64,000 nt of DNA from Peromyscus leucopus. Lineage: Eukaryota; Chordata; Mammalia; Rodentia; Cricetidae. Where the stretch lies: contig NC_051084.1 in NCBI RefSeq assembly GCF_004664715.2, forward strand, positions 63,229,334 through 63,293,333, written 5' to 3'. The notes under the pieces were generated by a model. The model was not told the origin of the DNA. It saw only the letters and a program-made list of their open reading frames with translations, and did no database searches. The translations under genes were made by a program, and so were the position numbers. Every line of letters starts with the position of its first letter. The first letter of the stretch is position 1. Positions 1 to 9,477 of this stretch are shown here, piece after piece.

Positions 1-333
1 ACTAATTATTATTTATTTAGAAATGTAATTATTTAATTAGATATGCAAAATATCTACCTTTACACATCCAATCATAAGGCTGAATGTTAAAGGTATTTCT
101 TCAGCTTTATGAACAGCTTAAATGCCAAGTCTGCTTTGCATAGAATTATGAATATAACTTAGATATCTTTAGTAAATCTGTTTAAAATGAAAAAAAGATT
201 TCTCTATTCTTAAGGGTAGGCTGCATGTCCAGCAGTAGATGGCCACAGGAAATGAACTGAAAAGCATCTTAGGAGATTCCTTGTCTCACACTCTCACATC
301 AAGTCTACTTTTTTCCCTTCATTTAAAAAAATT
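1..333. other. Anonymous AT-rich DNA
   Basis: No ORF of note, no SINE or LINE that I recognise and no microsatellite. Unannotated sequence up to the first B1. Confidence 0.6.
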
Positions 334-342
334 TCATTTTTT

Positions 343-473
343 TTTTTGAGACAGGGTTTCTCTGTGTAGCTTTGGAGCCTTTCCTGGAACTCGCTTTGGA
401 GACCAGGCTGGCCTCAAACTCACAGAGATCTGCCTGACTCTGCCCCTTCCGAGTGCTGGGATCACCGCCTGGC
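343..473 (-). mobile_element. B1 SINE (antisense)
   Basis: Reads as poly-T then 'gagacagggtttctctgtgt' and 'gagtgctggga', the reverse complement of a 7SL-derived B1. A 9-bp repeat 'tcatttttt' flanks it (334-342 and 474-482) and is the likely target-site duplication. The copy is somewhat diverged in its 5' end (right side). Confidence 0.9.
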
Positions 474-499
474 TCATTTTTTAACCTATAAGCCCTTTG

Positions 500-574
500 T
501 GTATTGTAGTTCCAGTTTTGTCTTTTTATAGGATTCCTGAATGTGAGAATAGGTGTGTCTCTGTGTCTATATCT

Positions 575-620
<46 letters not shown>

Positions 621-870
621 TGTGTGCCCTTTCTTGGGCTCTTTTCCTTCTCTTTGTTTATTTTTCCTATTCCTATGTGTTACTTTTATCTTATTTTGTC
701 TTTATTATTTTATTATAAGCCCTTAGCTGTCTGTTTATTTTCTAACAACAGACAGAAAGGGAGTGAATCCTGATGGAGAATAGGTGGATAGAAACTTTGA
801 GGAGTAGAGGGAGGAGGAATCACAATCCGAATATGATACATGAAAAAAACTATTTTAATAAAAAAAGATT
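500..870 (+). mobile_element. LINE-1 3' UTR end (sense)
   Basis: A T/GT-rich stretch is followed by 'acagacagaaagggagtg', a G/A-rich 'gaggagtagagggaggagg' and an A-rich tail near 840-868. This order matches the rodent L1 3' UTR end as I know it. The element is 5'-truncated and carries no ORF2. The reading frames across it come from low-complexity sequence. Confidence 0.6.
576..626. repeat. T32 followed by (GT)n
   Basis: An uninterrupted run of 32 T (576-607) passes directly into about 9 GT units. It lies inside the L1 3' UTR and explains the poly-Phe / Cys-Val frames here. Confidence 0.95.
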
Positions 871-1244
871 TCTTAGGGTAAAGGACAATTATCCTACAGA
901 GAAACAATATTGTCTTTCTGAAAAAGTCATTGTTTTCAATCCTAGGAAAGCTGAGATGGGAGACTGTGCATCCGATAAAAAACATAGGATTGAGTTTACA
1001 CAGAGTAAACATCATTACATTCCTTTCAGAAGCCCGAGCCTAGCCATAGTCTCTACAAGGATAGACTCTATGTGTTACAAAGGGATGGGCAACATAGCCC
1101 ATAATTGTGACTTAGGTCACAGCAGTCAGTTTTGTTCCTGCCTGAATCCAATAAACAGGAACATCTGTGATGGTTTGTGTGAACTCGAAATCATGGTAAA
1201 GTGATTCTATTTTCTTCCATTGGATAGTTCACGTACTGTATTGA
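871..1244. other. Anonymous DNA, no supported gene
   Basis: A 143-codon frame (773-1204, +) crosses the L1 tail into this unique sequence. It has no signal peptide, recognisable domain or splice context, and its first third is L1 3' UTR, so I treat it as chance. Confidence 0.6.
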
Positions 1245-1245
1245 C

Positions 1246-1294
<49 letters not shown>
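1245..1294. repeat. (TA)n microsatellite
   Basis: About 24 uninterrupted TA units, in position to be cruciform- or slippage-prone. Confidence 0.95.
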
Positions 1295-1301
<7 letters not shown>

Positions 1302-1334
1302 TATCAATTGTAGCAAAGTACTCTTGACATGAAG

Positions 1335-1990
1335 TCTACCACCTTAACTGCTTTAAAATGTACAGTTTAGGACTGGAGAGATACTCAACCATTGAGAGCA
1401 CTTATTCCTCTTGATAAGGACCCAGGTTTGACTCCCAGCCTCCACATCAGGTACCTTACAGTCCCCTGTAACTCTAGCTCCAGGGGACTGCTGCATTCTT
1501 CTTGCTTTGGTGGGCTCTGCACTCAGGTGGTACAAATGAACTCATGCAGGAATGCATACATAATAAATAAATTAACAAATTAAAAAATGTACAGTTTAGT
1601 GGCATTGGGTCCTTTTGCCTTATTGTGCTTCCACCACTACCATTAATTGAAAGACCTTTTTGTCTTGAGAATAGAAAGTTTGTATCTATTACAACAGTAG
1701 GTTTCCACTCCCTCCTTTCCCAGTCCTGTTGACCACCATTCCATTTCCTGTCACTGCCAGCTATGTGACATAAGAGAATTCATATGGCATTTGTTTTTCA
1801 GTCACTGATTTATTTTAGCAGGAGTGTCATTCTTACATTTTTATCTGTGTTTTAGCATAAAGTGCAACTTTTAAGGATAATATTCCATTGGACATATTAA
1901 CCATGGTTTCTTATTTTTCATCTATCAAATGACTCCTGAGTTGCTCGTACAAGAGTTATTGTGAATGAACAGGGATGTATAGTTTTTAAA
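1335..1990 (-). mobile_element. Ancient L1M 3' region (antisense), split by a B3
   Basis: The left part ends 'aaaatgtacagtttag' and the right part resumes 'tggcattgggtcc', then 'ttgaccaccattccatttcc' and 'aataTTCCATTGGACATAT'-type motifs. These are the antisense landmarks of old mammalian L1M elements ('acagtttagtggcatt', 'accaccattc', 'ataatattccattg'). A B3 SINE interrupts it at 1371-1583. Confidence 0.65.
1371..1583 (+). mobile_element. B3-type SINE
   Basis: Begins 'gactggagagatactcaacc', has a B-box-like 'ggtttgactccc', the B3-type segment 'ctctagctccagggga' and a 'taataaataaa' tail. Perfect 16-bp target-site duplications 'aaaatgtacagtttag' lie at 1355-1370 and 1584-1599. Confidence 0.88.
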
Positions 1991-2099
1991 ATTCTGGCTT
2001 TAATTCTTTCACATCGTACACCCCCAAGTAGAATCATTGACTCTCAAATTTTACTTCTTTTTGCAAACTTTCATACACTTTAAACCTCTAATTTTTAAA

Positions 2100-2490
2100 A
2101 CATTTCTTTTTATTGTTGAAAGTTCCATACTTTTTCATAATTTGTAATATTAAGTAGTTTATGTGCAAATTGATCATACCACCACCTTCCTTCAACTCCC
2201 CCAGTGTCTCCCTATTCCCTCTCTCTCTGTCTCTCTCTCTCAACTTCATGTCCTTTTTATTTTACATTTGTTATTAATAACCCCATGAGTCCAATTAGAG
2301 TTACCCATATGTGTGTGAGTGTAAGACCATCTACTGGGCATGAGTAACCTATCAGCAGGCATACTCCCCAAAGACAGTGACTCTGTCTCGCTCATCAGCC
2401 AACAACTACTAACAGCTCTTCAGGGATGGTAGGGATAGGGGATTGGGGGTCCTACCCCTTAACCAGCCTCATCAAAGCTACTGTCGCTTT
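2100..2490 (-). mobile_element. Rodent LINE-1 3' UTR fragment (antisense)
   Basis: Contains a C/T-rich start with (TC)n at about 2216-2242, then 'gagtccaattagagttaccc', 'agcaggcatactccccaaag' and 'cagccaacaactactaacag'. The same ordered landmarks recur at 23.2-23.5 kb, so the two are copies of one family. I place it as an antisense rodent L1 3' UTR. Confidence 0.5.
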
Positions 2491-2589
2491 ATTCAAAAAG
2501 AAACCGCCTTATACTGGACACTTAAATTCATTTAATGAAATGGACCGTAGGTTCACATCAACTGGAGCCCACCATACTGCAGTTTAGAA

Positions 2590-2935
2590 ATGGACAGGGG
2601 CTTAGGGCCTTGACATGTAACATGAAGTTCCTGACTCAGCAGCATTGATCTTGATAGAACACTGATAGACAGACAGATTCTCAGGAGCCACACTCTCTCT
2701 ATCGAGTCAGAACCTGCATTTTAAAAAGGTCTCTATGGGCCGGGCGGTGGTGGCGCACGCCTTTAATCCCAGGACTCGGGAGGCAGAGCCAGGTGGATCT
2801 CTGTGAGTTCGAGGCCAGCCTGGGCTACCAAGTGAGTTCCAGGAAAGGCGCAAAAGCTACACAGAGAAACCCTGTCTCGAAAAACCAAAAAAAAAAAGGT
2901 CTCTATGGAGATCATGAAAGTTTGAGAGGCATCTT
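2590..2935 (-). mobile_element. MER5-like hAT element, split by a B1
   Basis: The left arm has 'ttcctgactcagcagcattg', 'gattctcaggagccacac' and 'gagtcagaacctgcatttta'. The right arm continues 'agtttgagaggcatc'. This order resembles the MER5A consensus read antisense. A young B1 sits in the middle. Confidence 0.5.
2739..2892 (+). mobile_element. Young B1 SINE, cricetid type
   Basis: Near-complete B1 starting 'gccgggcggtggtggcgcac' and ending in 'ctgtctcgaaaaacc' plus an A-tail. Exact 16-bp target-site duplications 'aaaaaggtctctatgg' at 2723-2738 and 2893-2908. The intact A-tail and clean duplications point to a recent insertion. Confidence 0.95.
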
Positions 2936-4683
2936 GGATGCTTCCTCGAAGTCATTTTTATCCTAGAAAATTTGTAAGCACTAGAGTGAGCTCAAATATT
3001 GTTATCTTTTTTTTGTTGTTGTTGTTAAGTATTTTTATCCCCTTTGTTGGATATCAGATGCCAGGTTTTCGTGGACTGAAACTAATGAAAATATTTGGTC
3101 ACAGATCATAGTGACTGTGAACATTAGGACACGGCATGGCGCAGCATGTTTGGGTGGTCACTTATGTCAATGACATTCTGTTAGGTGCCAGGGACCTCGC
3201 ACAACAAGGAAACAAAGGAACAAGTAGTGAAGAAGGGACCACGTCAAGGTTTACCGCAGTGAACATCTAGAGGATGGGAATTACATCTTATTTGACTCAG
3301 CATCCTTAGAGTGCTATGCTGATCATGGCACACATTAGACATTGAATAATTTGGATCTGACTAAGAATTTGCAGACTTAATAAAAGCTAAGTATGGAGGC
3401 AGAAGCCTGACATTGCAGTGGGTACATGGAACAATCATGGCATCTGTTCCAACTGGCACCAGACCCTTCTGAAGACATTGGCAGAAATGGGTAGTTAAAC
3501 CTGGTTGTGCTTTGACCCGAGGCTGCTCAGCTAGGGCAGTCTGAAGAATGTTAATTCTGTTTGTGTGAAGCAACTTTAGGAAATCACTTTTTAAACAAGC
3601 CAAATGATTGTAGACAGGGGTGACCCAGCTTTGAGAAAACCCAATACATAAATATCAGAACTGCCAAAAGAGATGAATGTTACTGTCACAAAACTGCTTT
3701 ACATTTCCACCCGCAATCCTCATCTTAAAATAGTCTTATTTTAAACTGCTCTCTTCTTGAGGAAGAGCACACACTCTTTTAGGAAACTGCTCTGGGAACT
3801 CTGCTTCGAGACAGGCTGGGGATTCAATTTATTGCTAGAATGTTTCTGAAGATCTATTGGACTTACAGTTCAAGGTCACCTCACTACTAATTCCAATGAA
3901 AGAAGAAAAACATAGCAAGTGCTTGTAATGTTTCCTTTAAATAAGGAAAAAAGAGGAATGTTTTTCTTAAGGGTTCTGGTGTTAGATGTTAAAAGTGAGT
4001 ATAGACAGTCAGATGAAATCATTGTGGGCAAAGGAGGGAGCTAGGACTGGGAGAAGAGTCTCTTTAAGGAGTCAGGTCGTAACTGGGTCAGTAGAGACTG
4101 TACCTTTGATTAACCTGGAAAGGGAATGAAGAGTAGCCAGAGGACAAAATGCTTCTTCTTCCAGGAATGTTAATAGTGGACCCCTAAATCATAAACACTG
4201 GGAAACTCAATAACTTTTGATTTCCATTGTGAGAAATTTGACTTAAAATTCAAATTCAAGATAAAAGGATAAATGTAAAGTTAAAGGTAAGAAAAAAAAA
4301 TATGATCAGGCTGTAGGGATCTCCCCTTTAATTTTCTTTTTAATGTGTAATATTGAAATATGTTCATTCAGCTTAGAGTTAGTGAATTTCCAAAGCTTGG
4401 GCCAAGGGTTGGAGATTAAGATGGGTGAATAATGCTAAGGAGATGCAATTTCAGGCAATGTAGATGAACTACAGTTTCTGTTAAGCATAGGACAGCTCCT
4501 GGTTATGGATGGGAAGGAGGATATTATTTTCTGTTGAGAAAATGATGCACGTTGAGTATTGAAGGTTTTTATATGCAGAGATGACAAGCATTTAGATAAC
4601 AAGAACAAATAAGCAATACACATTCATTTATCCCTATCATGCACCAGTTCTTATGCCTTGATATCAGCTTAAAAAGAAAACAA
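2936..4683. other. Unannotated mostly unique DNA
   Basis: Only a short (TTG)n at about 3012-3027 stands out. The 80-codon frame on the minus strand (3361-3603) has no recognisable features. No gene is supported. Confidence 0.5.
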
Positions 4684-4863
4684 GGGGCTAGAGAGGTGTT
4701 TTAGCATCTTGAGAGTATTTGCTTCTCTTTCAGAGGACACGAGTTTTCTTCCCGTTACCCAAGTTGAGTAGCTCCCAATCACCTGTAACCTCAGTGCAAG
4801 GGATTTGACTTCCTCTTCTGGCCTCTGTGAGTGTCTGAACATATGTAGCATATACCATACAAG

Positions 4864-4864
<1 letters not shown>

Positions 4865-4895
<31 letters not shown>
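4865..4895. repeat. (AC)n in B3 tail
   Basis: About 15 AC units followed by an A-rich A/G tract (4896-4934). Confidence 0.95.
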
Positions 4896-4900
<5 letters not shown>

Positions 4901-4937
4901 AACAAAAAAAAAAAAAGAAAAAAAGAAAAAAAGAACA

Positions 4938-5100
4938 GCCAGGCGGTGGTGGTGCACGCCTTTAATCCCAGGACTCGGGAGGCAGAGCCAGGCGGATCTC
5001 TGTGAGTTCGAGGCCAGTCTGGGCTACCAAGTGAGCTCCAGGAAAGGCGCAAAGCTACGCAGAGAAACCCTGTGTCGAAAAACCAAGAAAAAAAAAAAAG
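4938..5100 (+). mobile_element. Young B1 SINE nested in B3 tail
   Basis: Near-complete B1 ('gccaggcggtggtggtgcac' ... 'accctgtgtcgaaaaacc') with a long impure A-tail. The flanks share 'aaaaaaagaaca'-like sequence, the expected target duplication, but low complexity prevents exact placement. Confidence 0.9.
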
Positions 5101-5155
5101 AAAGAAAGAAAAAAAAGAACACACACACAAACGTAAATAAATATCTTTAAAAATG

Positions 5156-6176
5156 ATTATGACACAGAAGTATAAAAAATGCGAGAAGCTATTTTTCCTG
5201 TAGAGTGATGATAGAGATCTTTGAATGCTTGGGTAAATCTGTTCTTGGGATGGCTAACTGTAAGCATCCTAGGAATTACATTGCGCAGAGTTAAGTAGAA
5301 AACCACTTCTGGTTTTAATTTGAATCTCAACACACAAGTAGGAGGGACCACCCCCTGGTGGCAGGGCACACACATTACACCATCCACCGATATGAAACAT
5401 TCTGAAGTTCCACACCGTAAATCTGGATATGTGGCAACATCAAAGTGATTTAAAAAGTGCTCACATAACAGGAGCCAGTTTCACATTGTACAGAGATCTT
5501 TCCCACTAAACTACTTTAGAAATTATTGAGGGCATCTAAATGAATTTCCCCATACAAATCCTGATACACCTTAAAAGAGCAACATGAAAATTCTATTTGT
5601 CCAAATGTGATGGTTAACAATTATATTTTACAGACTGACTGACAATAACGACAGCAGGCAAAGTTCCCTGGATTTCTTTGAGTGCTAGCTGGTTGCTGGT
5701 GCCCAGGGCAGCCATGACAGTCTTTCTGTTCCTACGGCCTGTTGTTGAAACCACTCTTCATCTTTGGAAACTAAATGAGCTTATAGTTTGGAGAAAAATA
5801 TTTGGGTTTTGAGGAGAGAAATGTGGAAGAGAAAAGAGGCAAGTTCAGTGCACATGAGAACCTGTCTCTGTTTTATGATTGCTTAAAGACGCTTCTCTGT
5901 TTAGCTGCAGTACTCAGTGTTATTCGTACAGAATGATCAGAACACTGACTCTTCTTTTTCTGAAATACGTTTAAGGTTAAGGACACAAACTATTACCTTT
6001 GGAGTCCTTATCAGTGCCCCTGGGAAGAGATGAGAAGCCTCCAAAACAATTAAAGAAACTATCTTGTAAACTTTGCTTAGAGATTATTTGCAAGCAAAGG
6101 AATCCAACTAAGAAGGATTAGTTTTTTATTTCTTCTGGGGATACAATGAAAAGCAACAGGACTGCAAGCTATCAAC

Positions 6177-6177
<1 letters not shown>
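5156..6177. other. Unannotated unique DNA
   Basis: No recognised repeat or gene. It includes the CTCF-like site at 5346-5362. Confidence 0.5.
5346..5362 (-). promoter_or_regulatory. CTCF-like motif
   Basis: The minus strand reads 'TGCCACCAGGGGGTGGTC', matching the core CCACCAGGGGG of the CTCF consensus and diverging after it (T instead of C at the following position). It lies in non-repeat sequence, not in a B2. Motif match only; binding is untested. Confidence 0.45.
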
Positions 6178-6236
<59 letters not shown>

Positions 6237-6353
6237 CCTGCATGTATGTGTATATACACGTGTGAGTGTGTGCACACGTGCACACGTATGTGAATGTGCG
6301 TGCGTGTGTGTGTGCGCGCGTGTGTGTGCATGTGTGCACGCGCATGCGTGTAT
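6178..6353. repeat. Long alternating (GT)n / GC-containing tract
   Basis: About 26 perfect GT units (6182-6233), then roughly 120 bp of imperfect purine-pyrimidine alternation including 'tgtgcgcgcgtgtgtg' and 'cacgcgcatgcgtg'. Such alternation favours Z-DNA. It accounts for the His/Thr/Arg-rich reading frame on the minus strand. Confidence 0.95.
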
Positions 6354-7199
6354 CTAAGACAGAGTTCCAGGTCTCTCAATCTTTCATTGTGTCACCAGGA
6401 AGGTTGACAGAGAGAGGCACCATCTTCCTCCTGTTTTGATTCTGAGAAAAAGTACTGCCCAAAGTGCATCCTGTGTTCAGAAGCAGAATGTCACACTGCA
6501 GCATCCATTAGGAAGTGCCCCTTCCCAAGGCCAGCCCCCTCCTTGCTGTGATCATGCTGTCAAATTCAAGCCAAAGATCCAGCTCTGCCAGGTGGACCAC
6601 AAAAGGAGAGGTGCTCTTTTCCCCTACCCAAGTGGAAAAGATGCCTGTATTACAGTCATCCATGTTAGAAGTTCACCCTTGCATATCTTATGTCTCTCAA
6701 TGACACCTCCAAGGATTTCACTTCTTTAGACCTCAAGAGATCTTTCAGGAAATAAAGAGTGTGAATTATCAGTCAGTCGCTTGAAGAACAACAGACAATG
6801 ACAGAGGCATCAGAAAAACACATTAGTGCCTGCGCACATCAATGCCTTGTTAGGATATCAGATCCCGGTAATTTTTACATGTTATAATTGGGCAAATTGG
6901 ATCTTCAAATAGGTGAGGAAGTTCACCTTAAGAACAGCACTTTCCCCCTCACAGAGATTGATTGCACTCTCTCTCTCTTTTGTAGTTTCTCTTCTTGGAG
7001 TGTTTGTTGTGTGTATTTAATGCTCAGCCTTTGTTTTCCCAGCCCCATAGAAAGGGAACGACTCTCTGCTGGTTTCTTGTGATGGCTTTGCTCACTGAGG
7101 CAGAGCCGCCTCTGGAACTGTTCGATAGCTCTGACTGGCAGCTATCCTCATGTGTAGCAGAGGCGGAGGAGGCACTGCTCCTCCCTGTTTCCAAGACAT
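6354..7199. other. Unannotated unique DNA
   Basis: Short frames at 6436-6729 and 6995-7225 (+) have no domain or splice context I can support. No repeat recognised. Confidence 0.5.
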
Positions 7200-7445
7200 G
7201 GCTGGAATCAATGAAAATCAATTAGCTTTCACCTGCTTAAATTTTAGAGCATCAAAGACAATCATACATTTCCAAACAAGCGCAGGACATTTTTTTTTTC
7301 TTTAAAGAGCAATTAAATGACCAAGCGATGAGTAATTTATTTGCTAGGTTAGTTAAGACTTTCCTATTTGCCCTTGTAATAAATTTACTATTTATTTGCC
7401 ATAATTCAAGGCAAAGAAAGAGATAAAAATTAATTTAATTAAAAG
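7200..7445. other. AT-rich candidate conserved non-coding element
   Basis: Repeat-free and dense in homeodomain-type cores (TAAT/ATTA), for example 'caattagctttcacctgctt', 'gagcaattaaatgacc' and 'attaatttaattaaaa'. Composition and motif density resemble vertebrate developmental enhancers. This is an impression only. Confidence 0.25.
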
Positions 7446-7447
7446 TG

Positions 7448-7575
7448 GTAGCCTAGAATGGTGGTCTCAGCATTTGGGAAGTGAATACTGGAGGATCAAG
7501 AGTTCAAGGTCATGCTCATCTACTCAGGGAGTGTGAGCACATCCTGGGCTACCTTAAATAAAGACTATAAATTAT
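7448..7575 (+). mobile_element. Old, diverged B1/B4-related SINE
   Basis: 'gtagcctagaatggtggtct', 'ggatcaagagttcaaggtca' and 'atcctgggctacctt' follow the order of a B1-like monomer, heavily mutated. Confidence 0.5.
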
Positions 7576-8178
7576 AAAACCTCTACAGAAATGTCAATAT
7601 AGTGATTGACATTTCTTACCTCTTGTAAAGCTGATCCACAATATAGTATGTATAAAAAGTTATATTTAAGGATTAACTAAAGACAATCCAAAATTACTCA
7701 CTTGTCATTTGCAACATGCAAAATGTCAAATTTTATGTGTAGTTAATCAAAGTGTGGTGTTAATATTGGTAGTTATTCTGATTGCTCTTTTCATATTTGA
7801 AAAAAAGGGAAAATAATTTAATAATGCAAGGAGTCATAGATTATCACCATTACTACTGGAATAAGTGTTCATCTTCCTCATAAAGTTGTCAAAAAAATCC
7901 CAAATGCCTCACCTTTGTTTATAATAATGAACTCCAAATGTGTAAGATACTTCAGTTTCTTATGCTACCACATTATTATTTTTGTGGTTCCAGGAACACC
8001 ATTTCATGCCTCCAATTCCCTTCCAACTCTCTATTACAATAAGCACCTTCTGTATCTATTGCTCAGTGTGCAGGTAGCTTAGATCCACAACCTCTCCTCT
8101 CCTTCTGAGAGTTTCTTGATTCAATTGAAATACCCTGAGACACTGTATCCTTTAGGCTTTCAGAACAAAAACTTGGTG
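7576..8178. other. Unannotated AT-rich DNA
   Basis: No gene or repeat recognised. Confidence 0.5.
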
Positions 8179-8180
8179 TA

Positions 8181-8206
8181 GTGTGTGTGTGTGTGGGGGG
8201 GGGGGG
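8181..8206. repeat. (GT)n-(G)n simple repeat
   Basis: Seven GT units running into a run of 13 G. Confidence 0.95.
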
Positions 8207-8249
8207 CTGGCTCAAACTCATCAGGTAGTCAAAGATACTCCTGAACTCT

Positions 8250-8606
8250 TTGTGGGTGTACATGTATATATTCCTGTGTATGTGCATGTGAGGGTCCAGT
8301 TGCATGTGCATTTGTGGGGACATGCATGTGGAAGTCAGATGCTTACACTGGATGCCTTCTCCAACTTCTCTCCACTTTAATGTTTGAGACAGGTCTTATT
8401 GCTGAGTCTTGAGCTTGCTAATTCATCTAGAATGACTAGTTAACAACTCAGAAGGGCCCTCCTGTCCCTCCTGTCTCTGCGTCCCAGATACTGGGGTTCC
8501 AGGAGTGTATTCTATGTCTAGTATTTTAGGCGAATACTGGGGATCAAACTCAGGTCCTTACATTGGGTGGCAAGTACTTTTACCCACTGAGGCATCTCTC
8601 CAGTCC
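8250..8606 (-). mobile_element. B4 SINE (antisense)
   Basis: From left to right: a TG-rich tail, 'tgtttgagacaggtcttatt' (B1-like half), 'atactggggttccagg', then 'gatcaaactcaggtcc' and 'gaggcatctctccagtcc' (tRNA-like half). This is the antisense order of a B4 (tRNA/ID plus B1 fusion). Confidence 0.75.
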
Positions 8607-8967
8607 TAGGAACTTTACAAAAGCTGTTATGTTCACTGTTCAGGGACACTGCTCTCTCAGACACTCCTTCTTTCCTATCTCAGACCATCCTGGACACCAG
8701 AGGCTCATTTTGCCATACCGAGCCCTCTCGTTTTTCACCACAGCCACTTAAATTCATTCATGGAAAATGTATTATTGAAACTGAATCTTAGTCAGAAACC
8801 TCAACTTTGTTTGTTTTGCAGGTATCTCCCCTAAAAGGATCCAGTTATCATCCTGGGAAGTTAGTGTTTTGTGAGTGCCATCTCAGTTCCTTACCTCTGC
8901 ATGTCTAATGACTTTAACATCCTTATACACAGACACAATTTCACCAAAGATTCTCTTTCTTTTTCAG

Positions 8968-9032
8968 TTTTGTGGCACCAGAGATTGAATGCTAGGCCAG
9001 CCCTCTACCACTGGGTTACATCCCAGACCACA
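8968..9032 (-). mobile_element. ID-like tRNA-derived SINE fragment
   Basis: 'agagattgaatgctaggcca' and 'ctctaccactgggttacatc' match the reverse complement of an ID/tRNA-Ala-derived head. Diverged, without a visible tail. Confidence 0.55.
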
Positions 9033-9063
9033 TAGTATCTACTTTAAAAACAATTGTCAGTTT

Positions 9064-9262
9064 AGCTGAAGAGATGACCTAGCAGTTAAGATTGTGAATT
9101 GATCTTGGAGAGGACTAAGGTTTGATTTCCACCACCCACAATGGGCAGCTCACAAGAATATATAATTCCACTTCCAGGGGTATCTGCTACCTCTGTTCTC
9201 CGTGGGCACCTGCACTCATGGGCATGCACCTAAGTAAAAATAAAAAGAAATCTTAAACATTT
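9064..9262 (+). mobile_element. B3 SINE
   Basis: Diverged head 'gctgaagagatgacctagca', B box region 'ggtttgatttccacc', 'tccacttccaggggtatctg' and tail 'aagtaaaaataaaaag'. Confidence 0.8.
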
Positions 9263-9299
9263 AAAACTATTCTATTCATTATAATTGTTTTATTTTATG

Positions 9300-9477
9300 G
9301 TGTGTGTGTGTGTGTGTGTGTGTGTGCAGACAGGCACATGCCACGGCACATATGTGGAGGTCTGGGAACAACTTGTGAAAGTCAGTTCTCTGTTTACACC
9401 ATGAGGGTTCTGGGAATGGAAGTTAGATCGTTGGCTTGGAATCAAGTATTTTTACCTAGTGAGCCATTTCTCGAGCC
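9300..9477 (-). mobile_element. B3 SINE (antisense) with (TG)n tail
   Basis: The (TG)n at about 9300-9327 is the tail. It is followed by 'tgtggaggtctgggaacaac', 'accatgagggttctggg' and the head 'gagccatttctcgagcc'. Confidence 0.8.

Larger units (their letters stand above)
4684..5145 (+). mobile_element. B3 SINE with a B1 inserted in its tail
   Basis: Head 'ggggctagagaggtgtttta', body with 'cttcctcttctggcctctgtg', then a (AC)n tail. After the B1 the tail resumes as 'gaacacacacacaaacgtaa' and ends 'ataaatatcttt'. The host is older than the B1. Confidence 0.8.

Noticed and set aside
773..1204. 143-codon plus-strand frame
   Set aside because: Its start is in an L1 3' UTR tail, with no domain, splice context or homologue that I recognise.
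4669..5130. 153-codon minus-strand frame
   Set aside because: Runs through an antisense B3 and B1 and their A/CA tails. The 'FDTGFLCVALRLSWSSLGSP' type of peptide is a standard antisense-B1 translation.
6077..6379. 100-codon His/Thr/Arg-rich minus-strand frame
   Set aside because: Translation of the GT/GC alternating tract.
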